From the NCBI RefSeq assembly GCF_964355755.1, contig NC_092674.1:10919001-10983000 (forward strand): a stretch of 64,000 nucleotides of DNA. The letters are read 5' to 3'. The translations under genes and the position numbers were made by a program. Origin of the DNA: Antedon mediterranea (taxonomy: Eukaryota; Echinodermata; Crinoidea; Comatulida; Antedonidae). Numbering within the stretch: position 1 is the stretch's first letter; each line of letters opens with the position of its first letter. This document shows, piece after piece, positions 1 to 11,253 of the stretch. The notes below the pieces were generated by a model. That model made no database searches. It had not been told where the DNA came from and was given only the letters and a program-made list of their open reading frames with translations.

Positions 1-1128
1 AAAGAACTACCATCAATTATTTGATTTAGTGATTTTATATAAGTATAAGTTTTAAAATTGAGGGTTAAAAAAATCATCAGCCATTCTTGATGTGATAATC
101 CCTATTATTGTAGCACAAACAAAGCTATACTAGGATTGGGCTGAATTTTAACCAGAATACCGGGGTAACCCACTTCCCATTACAAAAGATGCCTTAGGTT
201 CTTTACAGTGAAGAACTCTGAATAAAAAACATTGAATTGAATATGCCATTTTGTACAAAGTTATTAACTTCCACAGAAATAAAAAGTGGATAAAAAATAA
301 ATCTAAACAGAGAGCTATTGTCTGATAGAACGGACTTGACCAACTTTTTTTTTCCAATCCCATGTAAACAAAAATGAATGACAATTATTTTACATTAAAA
401 TGGTCCGTCCAACAAAGCATTTAAAAAATATATAAAATAATATAAATTTATAATTGATTTAAATTGAACGGAAACATGTCCGTTCTCATTGCTATTACAA
501 CATTCTACACATGATTTGTCCACATGTAAACAAATATTTTTCTTGTAGGTCTAAGCTTAAACAACACTACGGTAGTTTGTATAAATTCACATTGCTATTG
601 ATAATAACAATTTGCTCTTAAAGAAAGTGCAGCAAAGAACTATGCATTTTCTACTTCAGCTATTTCTATTGTAACCTTCAATAACAACAAATCAAAGGCC
701 TTGACCTTGTTGACCTATTTTTGCAAAATTATACAAATTCAAAACTAAATGTGATATACTCTACAATTTGTATTATTAGGCCTACTTTTATTAAGTAACA
801 GAACATAAAGGAATATACTGTATGCAATTGGTTAGACTTAATTCATAATTAATAATTATTATTTTATTTGTTTTCCAATAAATTTTGTATTGCTTTACCA
901 TGTATAGATTGTATGAATGAAATCAATTTAAATTTTTGAAGGGCAAAAAACGGTTGATTCAGAAAATTATTATTGTTAAATAACAGATAAAAATTGGTAA
1001 ATATCATGGATATTATTAGGATTACATCAAAAATGAAAAATAACATTTAATTAGAATTAATAATAGGGCAAAACTAACATTTTAACAAGTTGGTTTATAT
1101 TTTAAGGATAATGGTCTACACTATTTAC
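1..1128 (-). other. CBP intron (AT-rich, no exon seen)
   Basis: This is the intron following the TAZ1 exon of the minus-strand CBP gene. I looked for the second half of TAZ1 (the histidine/cysteine-rich end of that finger) and did not find it, so the next exon is off the left edge. A weak remnant of the 27.7-kb SINE body may lie near 150-230. Nothing else is supported. Confidence 0.6.
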
Positions 1129-1369
1129 CTGTACAGTTTTTGCCAGCTTGACAATGCGTCATGTGATTGAGTACATTTTTCATGGTCCGACAGTGTGGAA
1201 GTGAGCATTGTTTTAATTCACCGTTAGCCTGGCTTTCCCTCCGCTGACACTTGTGTGCATGTAGAAGGAGCACTAGCTGCTGCTGTATAAGTTTTCTTTT
1301 CTCAGGATCGGCTGTTGGCGTTTGAGTTGCGTTCGGGCCCATAGCAGTTTGCGCAGTCTGAGGCATATT
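1129..1369 (-). CDS. CREBBP: CBP/p300 exon with first half of TAZ1 zinc finger
   Basis: CBP/p300 is a nuclear histone acetyltransferase and transcriptional coactivator; TAZ1 binds activation domains such as those of HIF-1alpha and CITED2. The minus-strand exon is bounded by an acceptor (ttttgcag) after 1369 and a donor (gtaaatag) at 1128-1127. It is 241 nt, enters in phase 0 and leaves in phase 1. It encodes 80 residues: a short linker, then [20 protein letters not shown] and the next zinc ligands in SLPHC and MTHC. The exon ends after AGKNCT, where vertebrate CBP continues AGKxC. Identity with vertebrate CBP/p300 over TAZ1 is very high by eye. Invertebrates usually have one CBP/p300 gene, so CREBBP versus EP300 is a naming choice. 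Confidence 0.95.
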
Positions 1370-1937
1370 CTGCAAAACACACATCAAGCATTTATAGCAA
1401 AATGGTAATTTTATGATTTTGAAAATACTTTTATTGTCATCGCTAGTTACAGCACAATCAATCTTTCTTAACTGCTATCAGCCTGTCAGTGTATAATACA
1501 CTACAAATCATACACTATTCAATTTCAGCTAAATCATTTTCCTTCACAAGTAATCTGATCTACATATATCATCCAGTACAATAATGCTTGCTATAGTAAC
1601 ATGAATGATATCATATATTTTATGAATGTTTAATTTCATAGGATAAAAACAGTGATGAAAAATGTGTAGCAGAAATATATTGTAGTAAAAAAAATAATTA
1701 AAAAATTATCACAGGAATTCTTAACATTATACCAATGGTCTAGTAAAAATGTTTTACCGGTCCATATTCAATTTTATTTACCAACCTTGTTTTAAAGATT
1801 ATTAGTGCGTAAACAACAAAATATTGACTAGCCAAAACAAGTTAATTGGAGATTATAGACTAGTCATAGATTTTACTGGATATTGGACCAGTATAGTACT
1901 CAATTAAACACAGAGTATAAACAATATAATAACTTAC
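1370..1937 (-). other. CBP intron
   Basis: A 568-nt intron between two CBP exons with canonical GT (1937-1936) and AG (1371-1370) ends on the minus strand. AT-rich with no recognisable repeat. Confidence 0.7.
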
Positions 1938-2393
1938 CATTCCAACATTACCAACTGGGTTAAGATTAGCAGTCATATCATTGGTCATCCTTTGGGATGC
2001 CTGAAGGTTCGACGCCATTCCACCGGCCATACTGGCCGCAAGACTTGGCTGTGCCTGCATGTTGTTAGGCATCACGCCACCGAGTCCGCTGTTAATACTA
2101 TTACCCATGTTTCCTGTGGCCATGTTGCCGAAATTGCCAGTGATATTGCCTGGAATTCGATTGACCATTGTATTACCGGCCATTCCAGCCATATTACCAG
2201 CAACGTTGCCTGGCATGTTACCAGCCATAGCATTTGACAGTTGGTTAGGCATCATGGTGGAGGTGGTTATTGTACCGGCAAATGAGTACTGCTGTAGCAT
2301 GTTCACTGCTGGTACATTAACATTGGAAGTTGAGAAGTGAAATGGGTTATTTCCAGCCTGGCCCATTTGGCCCGTGTTAACTGGCATACCAAC
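1938..2393 (-). CDS. CREBBP: CBP/p300 exon, Met/Asn/Gly-rich linker before TAZ1
   Basis: A 456-nt exon (152 codons, phase 0 at both ends), bounded by an acceptor (attatcacag) after 2393 and a donor (ATG|gtaagt) at 1937-1936. It encodes a low-complexity linker rich in Met, Asn, Gly, Ala and Gln, with repeated N-M-x-G-N steps (about residues 50-100 of the exon). In vertebrate CBP the stretch between the N-terminal receptor-interaction motif and TAZ1 is a similarly disordered Gln/Met/Asn-rich region. Two plus-strand open frames across it (1992-2237 and 2059-2340) are shadows of this repetitive codon pattern. No folded domain is visible; its role is probably that of a flexible tether. Confidence 0.9.
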
Positions 2394-4886
2394 CTGTGAT
2401 AATAAACAAAATACAAAATTGAAATACTGTATTGGCAATATTTTATATGTAAAAATATTAAGAAAAAACAAGCCTTCTCTTTTATAAATTAAAGCTGTAT
2501 TGTTCTCCATAACATGAAAAATAAAGATGAATAAATCAAACTTGAAATAGGTCATTTTGTAATTTTAATCAGCTATTCACTTTTTCGTCACAAAAAAAAC
2601 CCATCATGATTATAAATGGTTGTATTTAACATAAATCGAATTACAAGTTTTTCACTGTTCAGATACAGTTTTCGGTTGATGATTTTCTCCCTTAAATTAC
2701 AGTTTAGTGTTTGCCTTGAAAGAATAATAAATCTCACATTAAAATGGCCTATTACAAAAAAAATGAATGTAAACTTTTTTTTCAGGGGTACAATTACTGT
2801 AACTTAAATTTTTCCCAAATTCCTTATATACTACAGTTCAGATAAAGACCAAATTTGGAAACCACAACTAAATTATTAAGAGACAGGTAAAAATATAAAA
2901 TGTCACTCAGCCCATTGTACATTATTGTAGGTTACTACAATACAACCATTATTTTTTGTATAAAATTGTAAATTTATCTATAAAAATGGTAAAAATATAA
3001 ATAAAATTGAAAATCAATATTAATACTAAATTATGATATAATGGAATTATTGAACATAATAAACAAAGAAAAACTTGTTGCGTGTTTATCAGACACAAAG
3101 AAAAAGGAAATAACCAATTAATTGTCTTCAATGGTGTGCGTATAAAAAAACACCAAGTGAGTATGACCTGAATATTACATACTGTATAGCCTTCTGTTTC
3201 TTTCTAAAATTTGAAATACAATTTATTTATGACACTGACCTTAATGCACAAATAAGGATAGTATTTTGAACTCTTTTTTTAACATGATGCTTTTTATTTA
3301 AGCAATTCAGTTATATAGGTATATTTTCAATAATTATTGAATTCATTATTTTTTATATAATTTATAAATACCGGTAACTGTTAGTACTGTAGTAGTAGTA
3401 CTGTAAGTAGATTTGCTTAATATATTTTGCATTTAATTATACAATACCACAAAAAGGGTGTGGCATTAACAAAAAGGGTGTGGCATTAACAAATTGCTTA
3501 TCACTACAGTACAGTAGTACTAAATGATGAATACAGTTTACATAACAAATACAGTACACCTAGTCTTATTGTACTACAGTATAACTTACTATTTTAAAGA
3601 TCAGACAGTTACAGCACAAGACTACTGGTATTGTTAAAGTTAAAATAGACCTTGTTTCTACTACTGTCCAGTTGTAGTGCACTGTATCTCCAATGTTATG
3701 GTTTACCCTTCATATTGTTATTATGGATGCCTATGCAAAGTATTAACTATTAAATAATATACAATTTTATCAAGCTATTTACAGCATATTTCATTATTTG
3801 ATATTGATACTAGTGGAGAAGATCATAAGGTTTACATGTGGCTCTGGTGCAACATGACTACAAGGTAGTGTTTAACTACATAGTACTACAGTATTGAAGG
3901 GATTTCCCCATTTCCTTGATTGGTTGGTCGATGTTGACCTTTGTCTATGGATTTACATATACACACAAGAGGTTACCCAGTATAAAATATAAATTTCAAT
4001 CAATAGGCATGTTTTCATACAGCATGTGGATCGAGGGCAAGTAGCAAATGTCTAGTTTTTTAAATATAAATATTTGTTTTTAAATACCTACAGTACACTC
4101 AGTATCATTTTAAATTTCTGTAAAATATTAATTTATAATTCTTTACTATAGTAAACAGATAACTTAAAAGTTATCAGGGATTTTAACTTGTTCAATTTTA
4201 ACATTCATCTATAATATTTTGTATTCAATTTTTTATTTAAAAAAAAAAACAATACAAAATCTGCTTGGCAACAGTAGATTTACATTTACATTATAAAATA
4301 CAGTAAAAACATTCTTAATATTTAGATCCCTCAAAAACGCTAAAGTCAGTCAGTACTTATGGATGAAGCTCAATTTTTAACTTTTATATTGTTTGGCATC
4401 ATTGCAAATTGACAACCTTTTATTAGAAAGTATACTACTACTATAGTAGTATAATATTAATAATCACTAAATAGTGTGATAACAATTTTGTAATTTAAAT
4501 ATAGTTACTCTTAGTTTAGAACATTAAACATTAGTTTAGAACATGACAATTTGTACATCATAACTGTATTGTACATTTTCATAATCTAAAAATACAAATG
4601 TCATAAAAAAAAACGGTATGAATAATAATGATCTTTCTTTATTGTAACCATTACCCATGCTTGATATGATAACACACATAACAGAGTCTTCTTTATTGTT
4701 TCAAATATCCCGATTCTGTCCTATTCAAACTACAGTACATTCTGAAAACCCTACTTTTCCCTATTACTTGCAGTTTGGCCAAATGCTCATCTTATCACTG
4801 GCCATGGTTCTTGAACATGTCTAAATTCTAACATTCAATAATAACTGCGTATAGCACTAATAAGAATTGAATTAAATTGTACATAC
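2394..4886 (-). other. CBP intron with a 2-copy 20-bp tandem repeat
   Basis: An intron of about 2.5 kb. It contains an exact 20-bp tandem duplication (AAAAAGGGTGTGGCATTAAC) at 3451-3470 and 3471-3490, and many short TACTGTA/TACAGTA words around 3380-3620. No coding exon or complete transposon was recognised. Confidence 0.6.
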
Positions 4887-5599
4887 CTTTCCCATAGCTG
4901 CAGGATTGACCGCCACATTTTGCATGTTTCCCATAGCATGCTGTTGCTGCTGAGGAACAGATGACATTGAACTGGCTAAAATATTAGAGTTGTTTTGCAA
5001 CATACCTCCTGTACTGACATTTGTATTTCTATTAATGTTCATAGTATTACCCATATTACTATACGGGCCGGGGCCATTCATCATTATCGGTTTCATCTTA
5101 TTATTCATTAGGCTGCCTGGGCTCGCAGCAGCAGCATTAGTTGTCGTTGCTGATACCATCGTGGCTGGCATGCTCGCATTCACCGCCATAGCCAGTTTAT
5201 TTTTCTGCTGGCCAGTGTTGGGCAAACCGACACTGGGTGGTCGTGGTGAATTCATATTATTAGGCATAGGACTATTTGCACTGTTCATATTTGGGCTAGC
5301 ACTGACAGAGTGGGTCTGGTGCATTTGGGTTGGAGCTGGACTAGTACCAGATTTTGCATTCACATTGGAGTTAGAGGCATTGGAGGACACGCCTCCGCCA
5401 GTCCTTGCTGGAGATGCAAGCAGTTGGGAAAGTTGCTTGTTTTTCTTTAGTGTTTCTGACGCAGTGTCAGGTACTGATGTTTGAATAGTTCCATTTGATT
5501 CATTTTCAACCACTCCACTAGGATTATTTGCAGTGCTATCTCCAACTCCACTTGGTTGTATTAAGTCGTCTTGTAGATCATCCAGAAGACCAAAAAATT
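4887..5599 (-). CDS. CREBBP: CBP/p300 exon with N-terminal LXXLL motif
   Basis: A 713-nt exon, bounded by an acceptor (tatcgccag) after 5599 and a donor (AAAG|gtatgt) at 4886-4885. It enters with 2 nt of a split Glu codon and ends in phase 0, joining the 2393 exon in frame (GK|VGMP). It begins EFFGLLDDLQDDLI, matching the acidic DxENDLPDELI stretch of vertebrate CBP. It then has KNKQLSQLLASP, equivalent to the KHKQLSELL nuclear-receptor-interaction LXXLL box. The rest is Ser/Asn/Pro/Met-rich low complexity. The plus-strand open frame 4990-5484 is an antisense shadow. The gene call is firm because motif order and exon phases both fit. Confidence 0.93.
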
Positions 5600-7681
5600 C
5601 TGGCGATAAAAAAAGAGCAAACAATCAAAAACAGTCTACAGTTAAATTCATGTCAGGTTTTGTTATTTACTAGGGTTAATTGGTGATCACTGGGTAGTTA
5701 TTGCTAACTTTTGTGGGTAGGGACAACTTACCCAGACCTGTCAAATAACTAAGCCTGTGTTATGAAAAATACTGTAATATCACGAAATAATTGGTTAACA
5801 TTATTAGTTGAAATTAATCTAAATACAGTCGACCTTCTCATTTACACACTTCTCAATTACGAACCTTCTATTTTACGAACGCCGAACGATGACGTCATCA
5901 GTAATATAATAAAACTTTTACGTACCTACTAATTTATTATCTTCTTAATTTATTAAACTACCCCAAAACAATTATTTCATAAATAAAGCAAAGCTTATTA
6001 AAAACGATCCACGATTTATTTATAGTTTAAAAGTTGTCTATTCCTAGGCCGTTAGCTAGGCCTAGGCCGTTTAGTCTAGGCTTAAGCTAGAGATCATCAT
6101 CGCCACTACTGCACTGCTGGAGTGCATGGAGAGCACCCTGCACGTGTTTTTGAAAAAAACAAAGGTTGATCGCGAACTGCAAAAAAGGCTAGCTACGATG
6201 ACCATACTATCAATTTGGTTTGGTTTGTGCATGTGTTTACGATATAAAAAAACACTTGACTCTTATTTATTAACATTTTAAAACTTTAATGTCAGTCGTC
6301 GCGTAGCCATTTTTCTGGGAATTCCATTTTACTTGCATAGTTGTTGTCAAACACCACACATACATAGTAGCTTAAAAATGTAAATATTTGCGGTCCAGAA
6401 CGGATTTTATATTATTACTTTAGGAACAAGTTCGTAAATTACAGTTTGTGTCAAAATATGCATAATAAAAAGTAAACAATGGAATTTTGGTACAGAGAAT
6501 GTGTGTAACATAACAAAAAGCAGAAATATCAATCTTTTTGGCATTTAAGGTGTTAATTTACATGTTAAATTTAATTGTTTTATACTGTATTTTTAATACT
6601 GTTTGTTCTTTATAGTGTACTATACACAGTAAGTTTTACATAGGGCATTTTGTTTGGACATGTTTTTACCACTGATTTAATAGAGGGCGCTTTTTTCCGA
6701 ACCTTCTCATTTACGAACTTTTTCATTTACGAACGCCTCTCAGACCAAGGGGTACGTAAATGAGAAGGTCGACTGTACTACAATTTCAAAACTTGTTCAA
6801 GAAAGTTGACATCAACCACCTTAAAACACCACAATTTAACATAACGACATTGTTACAGTATGTATGCTACAGTATGCTTTTGTTCGGCTTTCTATATTTT
6901 TGTTTTGTTTTAAGGGCCAGAGTAAAAGTATCGGGAGCTTTCAAGATCTTCTCATTACCGTATATTTAGCAGCCGGACACAAAAGTCACGGTACAATCTC
7001 CCTACTGTAGCCACACTAATTAATTTACTCGTCTGTGACTATTCAGAATGATGCTTAACTGGCTTTGGTTGGGAGAAAACTGGGAATATCAGGAATACCA
7101 ATAAACTAGGCCTACAGTCAGTAGTCCCAAGTTCTATCCCAATACTGACGGTGTGACCAGTGTTAAGTTTCTTTGAGAATATCCAAGGCAATCTTGAGCG
7201 AGGGTTGGCGACAGTAGGGGAAGTTGATTAAAACCAGCAAGGGTACCCCCAAATGCCTTCAGGCATGTTAACCTGATCACCTATTTAAATTTCAACAAAG
7301 CATGGGTGTGTGTGGTGGGGATGGATTGTTTGGCACAGTGGTCAAATTAAATTTGCATACAAAGTAACGTAGAACTTCTATTGGAACTAATTTGTATTTA
7401 GTAATAGTATATTGTCCATCTTTTCACTCACTTACAGTAGCCTATCATCCTCTAGGCCTAGTCTATCATTTCCATGCTTTACACAATTCAACAACATGAA
7501 TAACACAGAACGTAAATGTTATAATTTGAAAAACGACTCATCTCCTTTTTCCATCGACTTCTTTTTAATGTTCTAGGCCTACTAAAAATGAACAAAATAT
7601 CTAGCTTTACAAATATATATGCTTTATAAAATGGTAAAATGTATTAATAGTGTTAATATAACAGGTTAAAACGATACTTAC
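5600..7681 (-). other. CBP intron 1
   Basis: Intron between the first and second coding exons (donor GT at 7681-7680, acceptor AG at 5601-5600, minus strand). It carries the pogo/Tigger-like MITE at 5826-6775. The stretch 7060-7300 looks like a decayed interspersed repeat, but I cannot place it in a family. Confidence 0.7.
5826..6775. mobile_element. pogo/Tigger-like MITE (950 bp, TA duplication)
   Basis: Ends read CAGTCGACCTTCTCATTTAC at 5826 and its reverse complement (GTAAATGAGAAGGTCGACTG) at 6775, flanked by TA on both sides (5824-5825, 6776-6777). TA target duplications and CAGT-starting ends are typical of Tc1/mariner, pogo/Tigger branch. The subterminal regions contain degenerate repeats of the end (CTTCTCAATTACGAAC, CTTCTATTTTACGAAC). 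No transposase frame remains, so it is non-autonomous. A perfect TGACGTCA lies at 5890-5897. The element sits in CBP intron 1. Confidence 0.85.
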
Positions 7682-7766
7682 CACTATTTTCACTAGGTGT
7701 TACCACTGATGACATCTTCGGCCGTTTGTTTGGTGGGCCGCCTTCCACCAAATGGTCGGCCATCAT
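7682..7766 (-). CDS. CREBBP: CBP/p300 first coding exon
   Basis: Start codon and first 28 codons of the coactivator. Two consecutive ATGs occur at 7766-7764 and 7763-7761, so the protein begins MMADHL or MADHL. The peptide MADHLVEGGPPNKRPKMSS is the counterpart of the vertebrate CBP start (MAENLLDGPPNPKRAKLSS), including the basic KRPK nuclear-localisation-like cluster. The donor G|gtaagtatcg (7681-7680) is near consensus and leaves phase 1, which fits the 2-nt entry of the 5599 exon to form a Glu codon. Confidence 0.95.
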
Positions 7767-8420
7767 GAGTTTAGCCGAGCCGGTAAATAATATAATAAAT
7801 TAGTACATATAATTCTATCGATAAAACAGCACTGCAAACATTATGCAGGCAGTATATAAGTTCAGATTATATCGAACTTGTTGTCTCCAATGTTAACTAA
7901 GTCATCCTACTATCTTTGAATACAAACGGTCGTTCCGTATCCCTCACACAAACGCGCTTCACGAAAATACACTTGGCTCGCTCAGGTGCTTTCAGTTACA
8001 TCATAACGATACATAAATTTCACAAGTTAGCCTCTATCCACAACCAAAAGAATACATTTTAAGTTAAGACTCCTCAAAGTAATATCCGAGCAGTTTACAT
8101 AGATAAATAAATATCTTTTTCGTCGAATATTCCTCCGAAAATCGTAGCAAAATGGCGGCTGTTGATGAAACTTTTCTACGCTTGTCACAGATCTAACAAG
8201 GGAAGCTTCCGAATATTCCCGAAAACGAAATATAATTTATTCATACTTCCTCTCGTCAACATTAGATCACGTGGTACATTTACTGACTGTCTATTGGTCT
8301 AACGCTTGTACGAGCTCTTCTGATTGACAACCCACATTGAATCGGATATTTTCGGAATTGCCCGTAAATGTTCGGTCGTAAATAAAAGGCATGATGGGAA
8401 GCTTTAAATGTACCCACATG
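7767..8420 (-). promoter_or_regulatory. CBP promoter and 5' leader region
   Basis: The region upstream of the CBP start is visibly richer in CpG than its surroundings. It contains CAAAATGGCGGC at 8148-8159, which on the gene strand reads GCCGCCATTTTG, a consensus YY1 site of the kind found near start sites of TATA-less housekeeping promoters. An E-box CACGTG lies at 8268-8273 and a gene-strand CCAAT at about 8293-8297. Transcription probably starts near the YY1 site, giving a leader of about 350-400 nt. The start site itself cannot be seen. No divergent gene was recognised on the plus strand. Confidence 0.55.
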
Positions 8421-9629
8421 CCATCGCAAAAACCCTTTAACCTTTGACACTCAGCTGATGATGAAGAATCATGTAGATTTGTAATAAAAAATATCTTAAA
8501 ATTGGGTTATGATCCTATTTTAAATTATTTAAATGCAATGTAATCATTATAAATACAGTTGTATATTATTTAACTTTATAAAAATAGTTGTTTTATTAGC
8601 TGGTACAACAAAATCACCCTGTAAATGTGTTGCACAGTCATCAAAATAGACCAAAGACTAAAGAGAAGGATTGAGCTAGAGTGTGATGATACTTGATAGT
8701 TTTTCAGAAAAATAAAAAAAAACATTCTTGAAATGAACTTAAAATGGTTATATAAACTATACAAAAATGATGTATTTATTATATATTCCGAATATTTATA
8801 ATGGATAAAATCAATCCACAGAGAGGTGCTATAGTAGGCCTACTATTTGTAGGCCTACTCTTCAGGACCGAGTCTTTTTTTTTCCGTGTGACTTTTTGAC
8901 ACTGAAATAAAGTAACATTTGTAATTTTAGGTATTAGTATTTTGATATGAAAAATTTTGTTTGCGTTAGCCGCTTGATTTTGAAACTGGAAATGTAGATA
9001 AATGTAGATGTTCACCACCATTGACCAGTAATCCCTTGAGAGTGAACTTTCTTCCAATAGGAGAAGCTAAATGTACATGTTCAAAGCTTGTTTGTAGTAA
9101 GTTTTGATTATGGGATAGAAAACTTTTGTAAATTTTAAAGCAATGAGTTCATATTATTATCAATTCATGTTAAATTTTTAGAAGGTTACACTCTATTTGG
9201 CTGGAGTAGAGTTTAGGCCTAACAGGTCACTCTACTTAGCAAAATGGAAGCATGTTGCAAAATGGAACCTTTGATTGTAGAATCATTGACGATACCATGT
9301 GCCTATGTTTGAAATGTAATAGTAAGAAAAATAATGCTCTATTTTAAAATTATGGGTTTTTTTTTGCAAGAGAGCAGTCGAAAGCATTTATTATGCCGAG
9401 CAACTGAAAAATAACTGACTTTGCCAAGTTGATCTATGACGAGACTGTGCTTCGTGTAGCACCACTGTTGGTTGGTCTGTCAATGCTTGTATAACATACC
9501 TGTAGAACCATTGTAACATGTTACATGTCCTACACATAGTTAAACACTCTTACCTTTGTTTAAATCTATATAACATATTCAACAAAGTTAAACGACACAG
9601 GAGTGGGGGCTAAAATACTGACATAACGC

Positions 9630-9800
9630 CTAGTGGAATTGTAGGGGAGTCGCAGATTGGTGGTTGCTTGCCTTCCAATCCCAGTCCAGGGTTCAATCCT
9701 CTGACCTAATGCCAGGGTTGTAACCCACTACTCTTTCAGGTCCACTTCCAAAGCCTCAAATGAGACTTAGGTTATGTGCACAAAAATTAAATAATTCATC
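9630..9800 (+). mobile_element. tRNA-derived SINE copy, family B (plus)
   Basis: Contains a pol III box A-like TGGTGGTTGCTTG and box B-like GGGTTCAATCC, followed by a body with CCCACTACTCT and TGAGACTTAGG. A diverged copy in the opposite orientation is at 16890-17070 (shared GCTTGCC-TCCCAATCCCAG and GGGTTCGATC). Box spacing and two dispersed copies support a SINE rather than a tRNA gene. Confidence 0.6.
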
Positions 9801-10740
9801 CATCCTGTAATTGTTGAGTTACTATGCCAGTTGGATGCATATGAAATAAATGTGTAACGTACTGCATTTGACGTAAGACAATTATAGTGTCAAATAAATA
9901 TAAACAAATAAATTGTATGAATTATTGTATTATTATTTTTTAATTGCTGTTAAATATATGCCTGGTTTTTCATTTGAGGTTTATTTTTCATAAATTTTTG
10001 TTGTTTTGAAAAAAATATTTGTATATTTACCTGTTAATCCTGCTTATCTGTACTTGCCTAGCATTCTCCAGGAACACGGTTGTGGCGTAACAACCAAAAC
10101 TTCCAGACAGTCTCAACTATAATTTATTTCCTTTTTGGAAAACTTACATGGTGTACCGCAAACCTAACTTTACCACTATTAAAATACTGTAATGAAAATG
10201 TTGTATGTGCTGTACCGATTCCTGTATAAGCCTGCTTTTCCAAATATAGAAAGCAGGTTGGAATCGGAATGCTCTTTGACCCAAATATGCTTACATTATA
10301 GTCCTGGGCCGTTAAACAGATCCAATGAGTTGACCAATCACAAACAACAGTTCAGATGATCCAACTTCATTTTCTGAAGTCATTGGTCACATGGTCTAAA
10401 TTTGGGCCCTAAGCACATAGAGCATTTACATCTATTGCCAAACCAGGACATTCAAACTTATCAATTGCCAGCCCAGGGCCGCCAAAAATCGTAAGTAATG
10501 GCAATAATTAGGATGACAATAACGGGACTAAGTTGGCCTTTGGTAACTGTTTTTTTTTTCAATTCTTGTAATTAATTTATTACCATCCTTTTTTTTTTTT
10601 AAATTATTGCCAATGACCCATTCAGACTTACAGTTTGGGCCGGAACTTAAATGTAAACACTACTGCTTTTCAACTTATTTCCATTGTGAAACCATACTTT
10701 GTAATCGTAAAATAAATGTGGGTGAATAACCTTTGTCTTA

Positions 10741-10985
10741 CAGCCTAACTGAGCTGAATTGCGAGCAGGTGTGGACGACACATACAAGAACTTTCTTTTC
10801 CCGTAAAGGTGTCAATTGCTGCCATGAAACGGCGCTCATTTGTCTCTCCACAACAACAGGTGCCGAATGGACCAGTACACAGGGATAACCCCCTACTCTT
10901 CTGAAAAATGAACTGGATTCGTAAAGTGCACACAAGCCAGATTTGTACACTGGACCTCCAGTTTTAAGTTCTTATCCGAAAAGAC
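10741..10985 (-). mobile_element. SINE body fragment, family A (minus)
   Basis: Shares with the better copy at 27744-28085 the order: CTTnTCGGATAAG, GTCCAGTGTACA, TGTGTnnACTTT, CCAGTTCAT, AGAGTAGGGGGTTA. The tRNA-related head is missing or unrecognisable. Two minus-strand open frames here are by-products of this repeat. Confidence 0.6.
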
Positions 10986-11221
10986 CCATGGTCAAGGATC
11001 AATTTAGATCAGTACCCTAATTTTACATCATATGTGTTTGGTGTACATAGGGATGTAGCTAATTTGTCACAATGAATGATCATTGTTTGAAGTTTGGTTG
11101 CACTTTTGGGATCATGTCAAAATGATTATACTGCATTTACTCCAGCAACTACGTTTTTTTCACTACAATAACGTATGAATAATTAGTTTACGAGGCAGTC
11201 GATAAAATACTGTGTACGATT

Positions 11222-11253
11222 CCCCCTGCCCCCCCCCCCCCCCAACACCCCCC
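11222..11253. repeat. C-rich low-complexity run
   Basis: A run of about 17 consecutive Cs within a longer C-rich stretch, followed by ACACCCCCC. Length may be inaccurate in the assembly. Confidence 0.8.

Noticed and set aside
1992-2340. Two plus-strand frames of 81 and 93 codons
   Set aside because: Antisense shadows of the repetitive Met/Asn/Gly CBP exon.
4990-5484. 164-codon plus-strand hydrophobic frame
   Set aside because: Antisense shadow of the low-complexity CBP exon; the minus strand has splice sites and homology.
8151-8193. Plus-strand 14-codon frame (MAAVDETF...) as a divergent small gene
   Set aside because: Its ATGGCGGC is better explained as a YY1 site of the CBP promoter; no further coding context.
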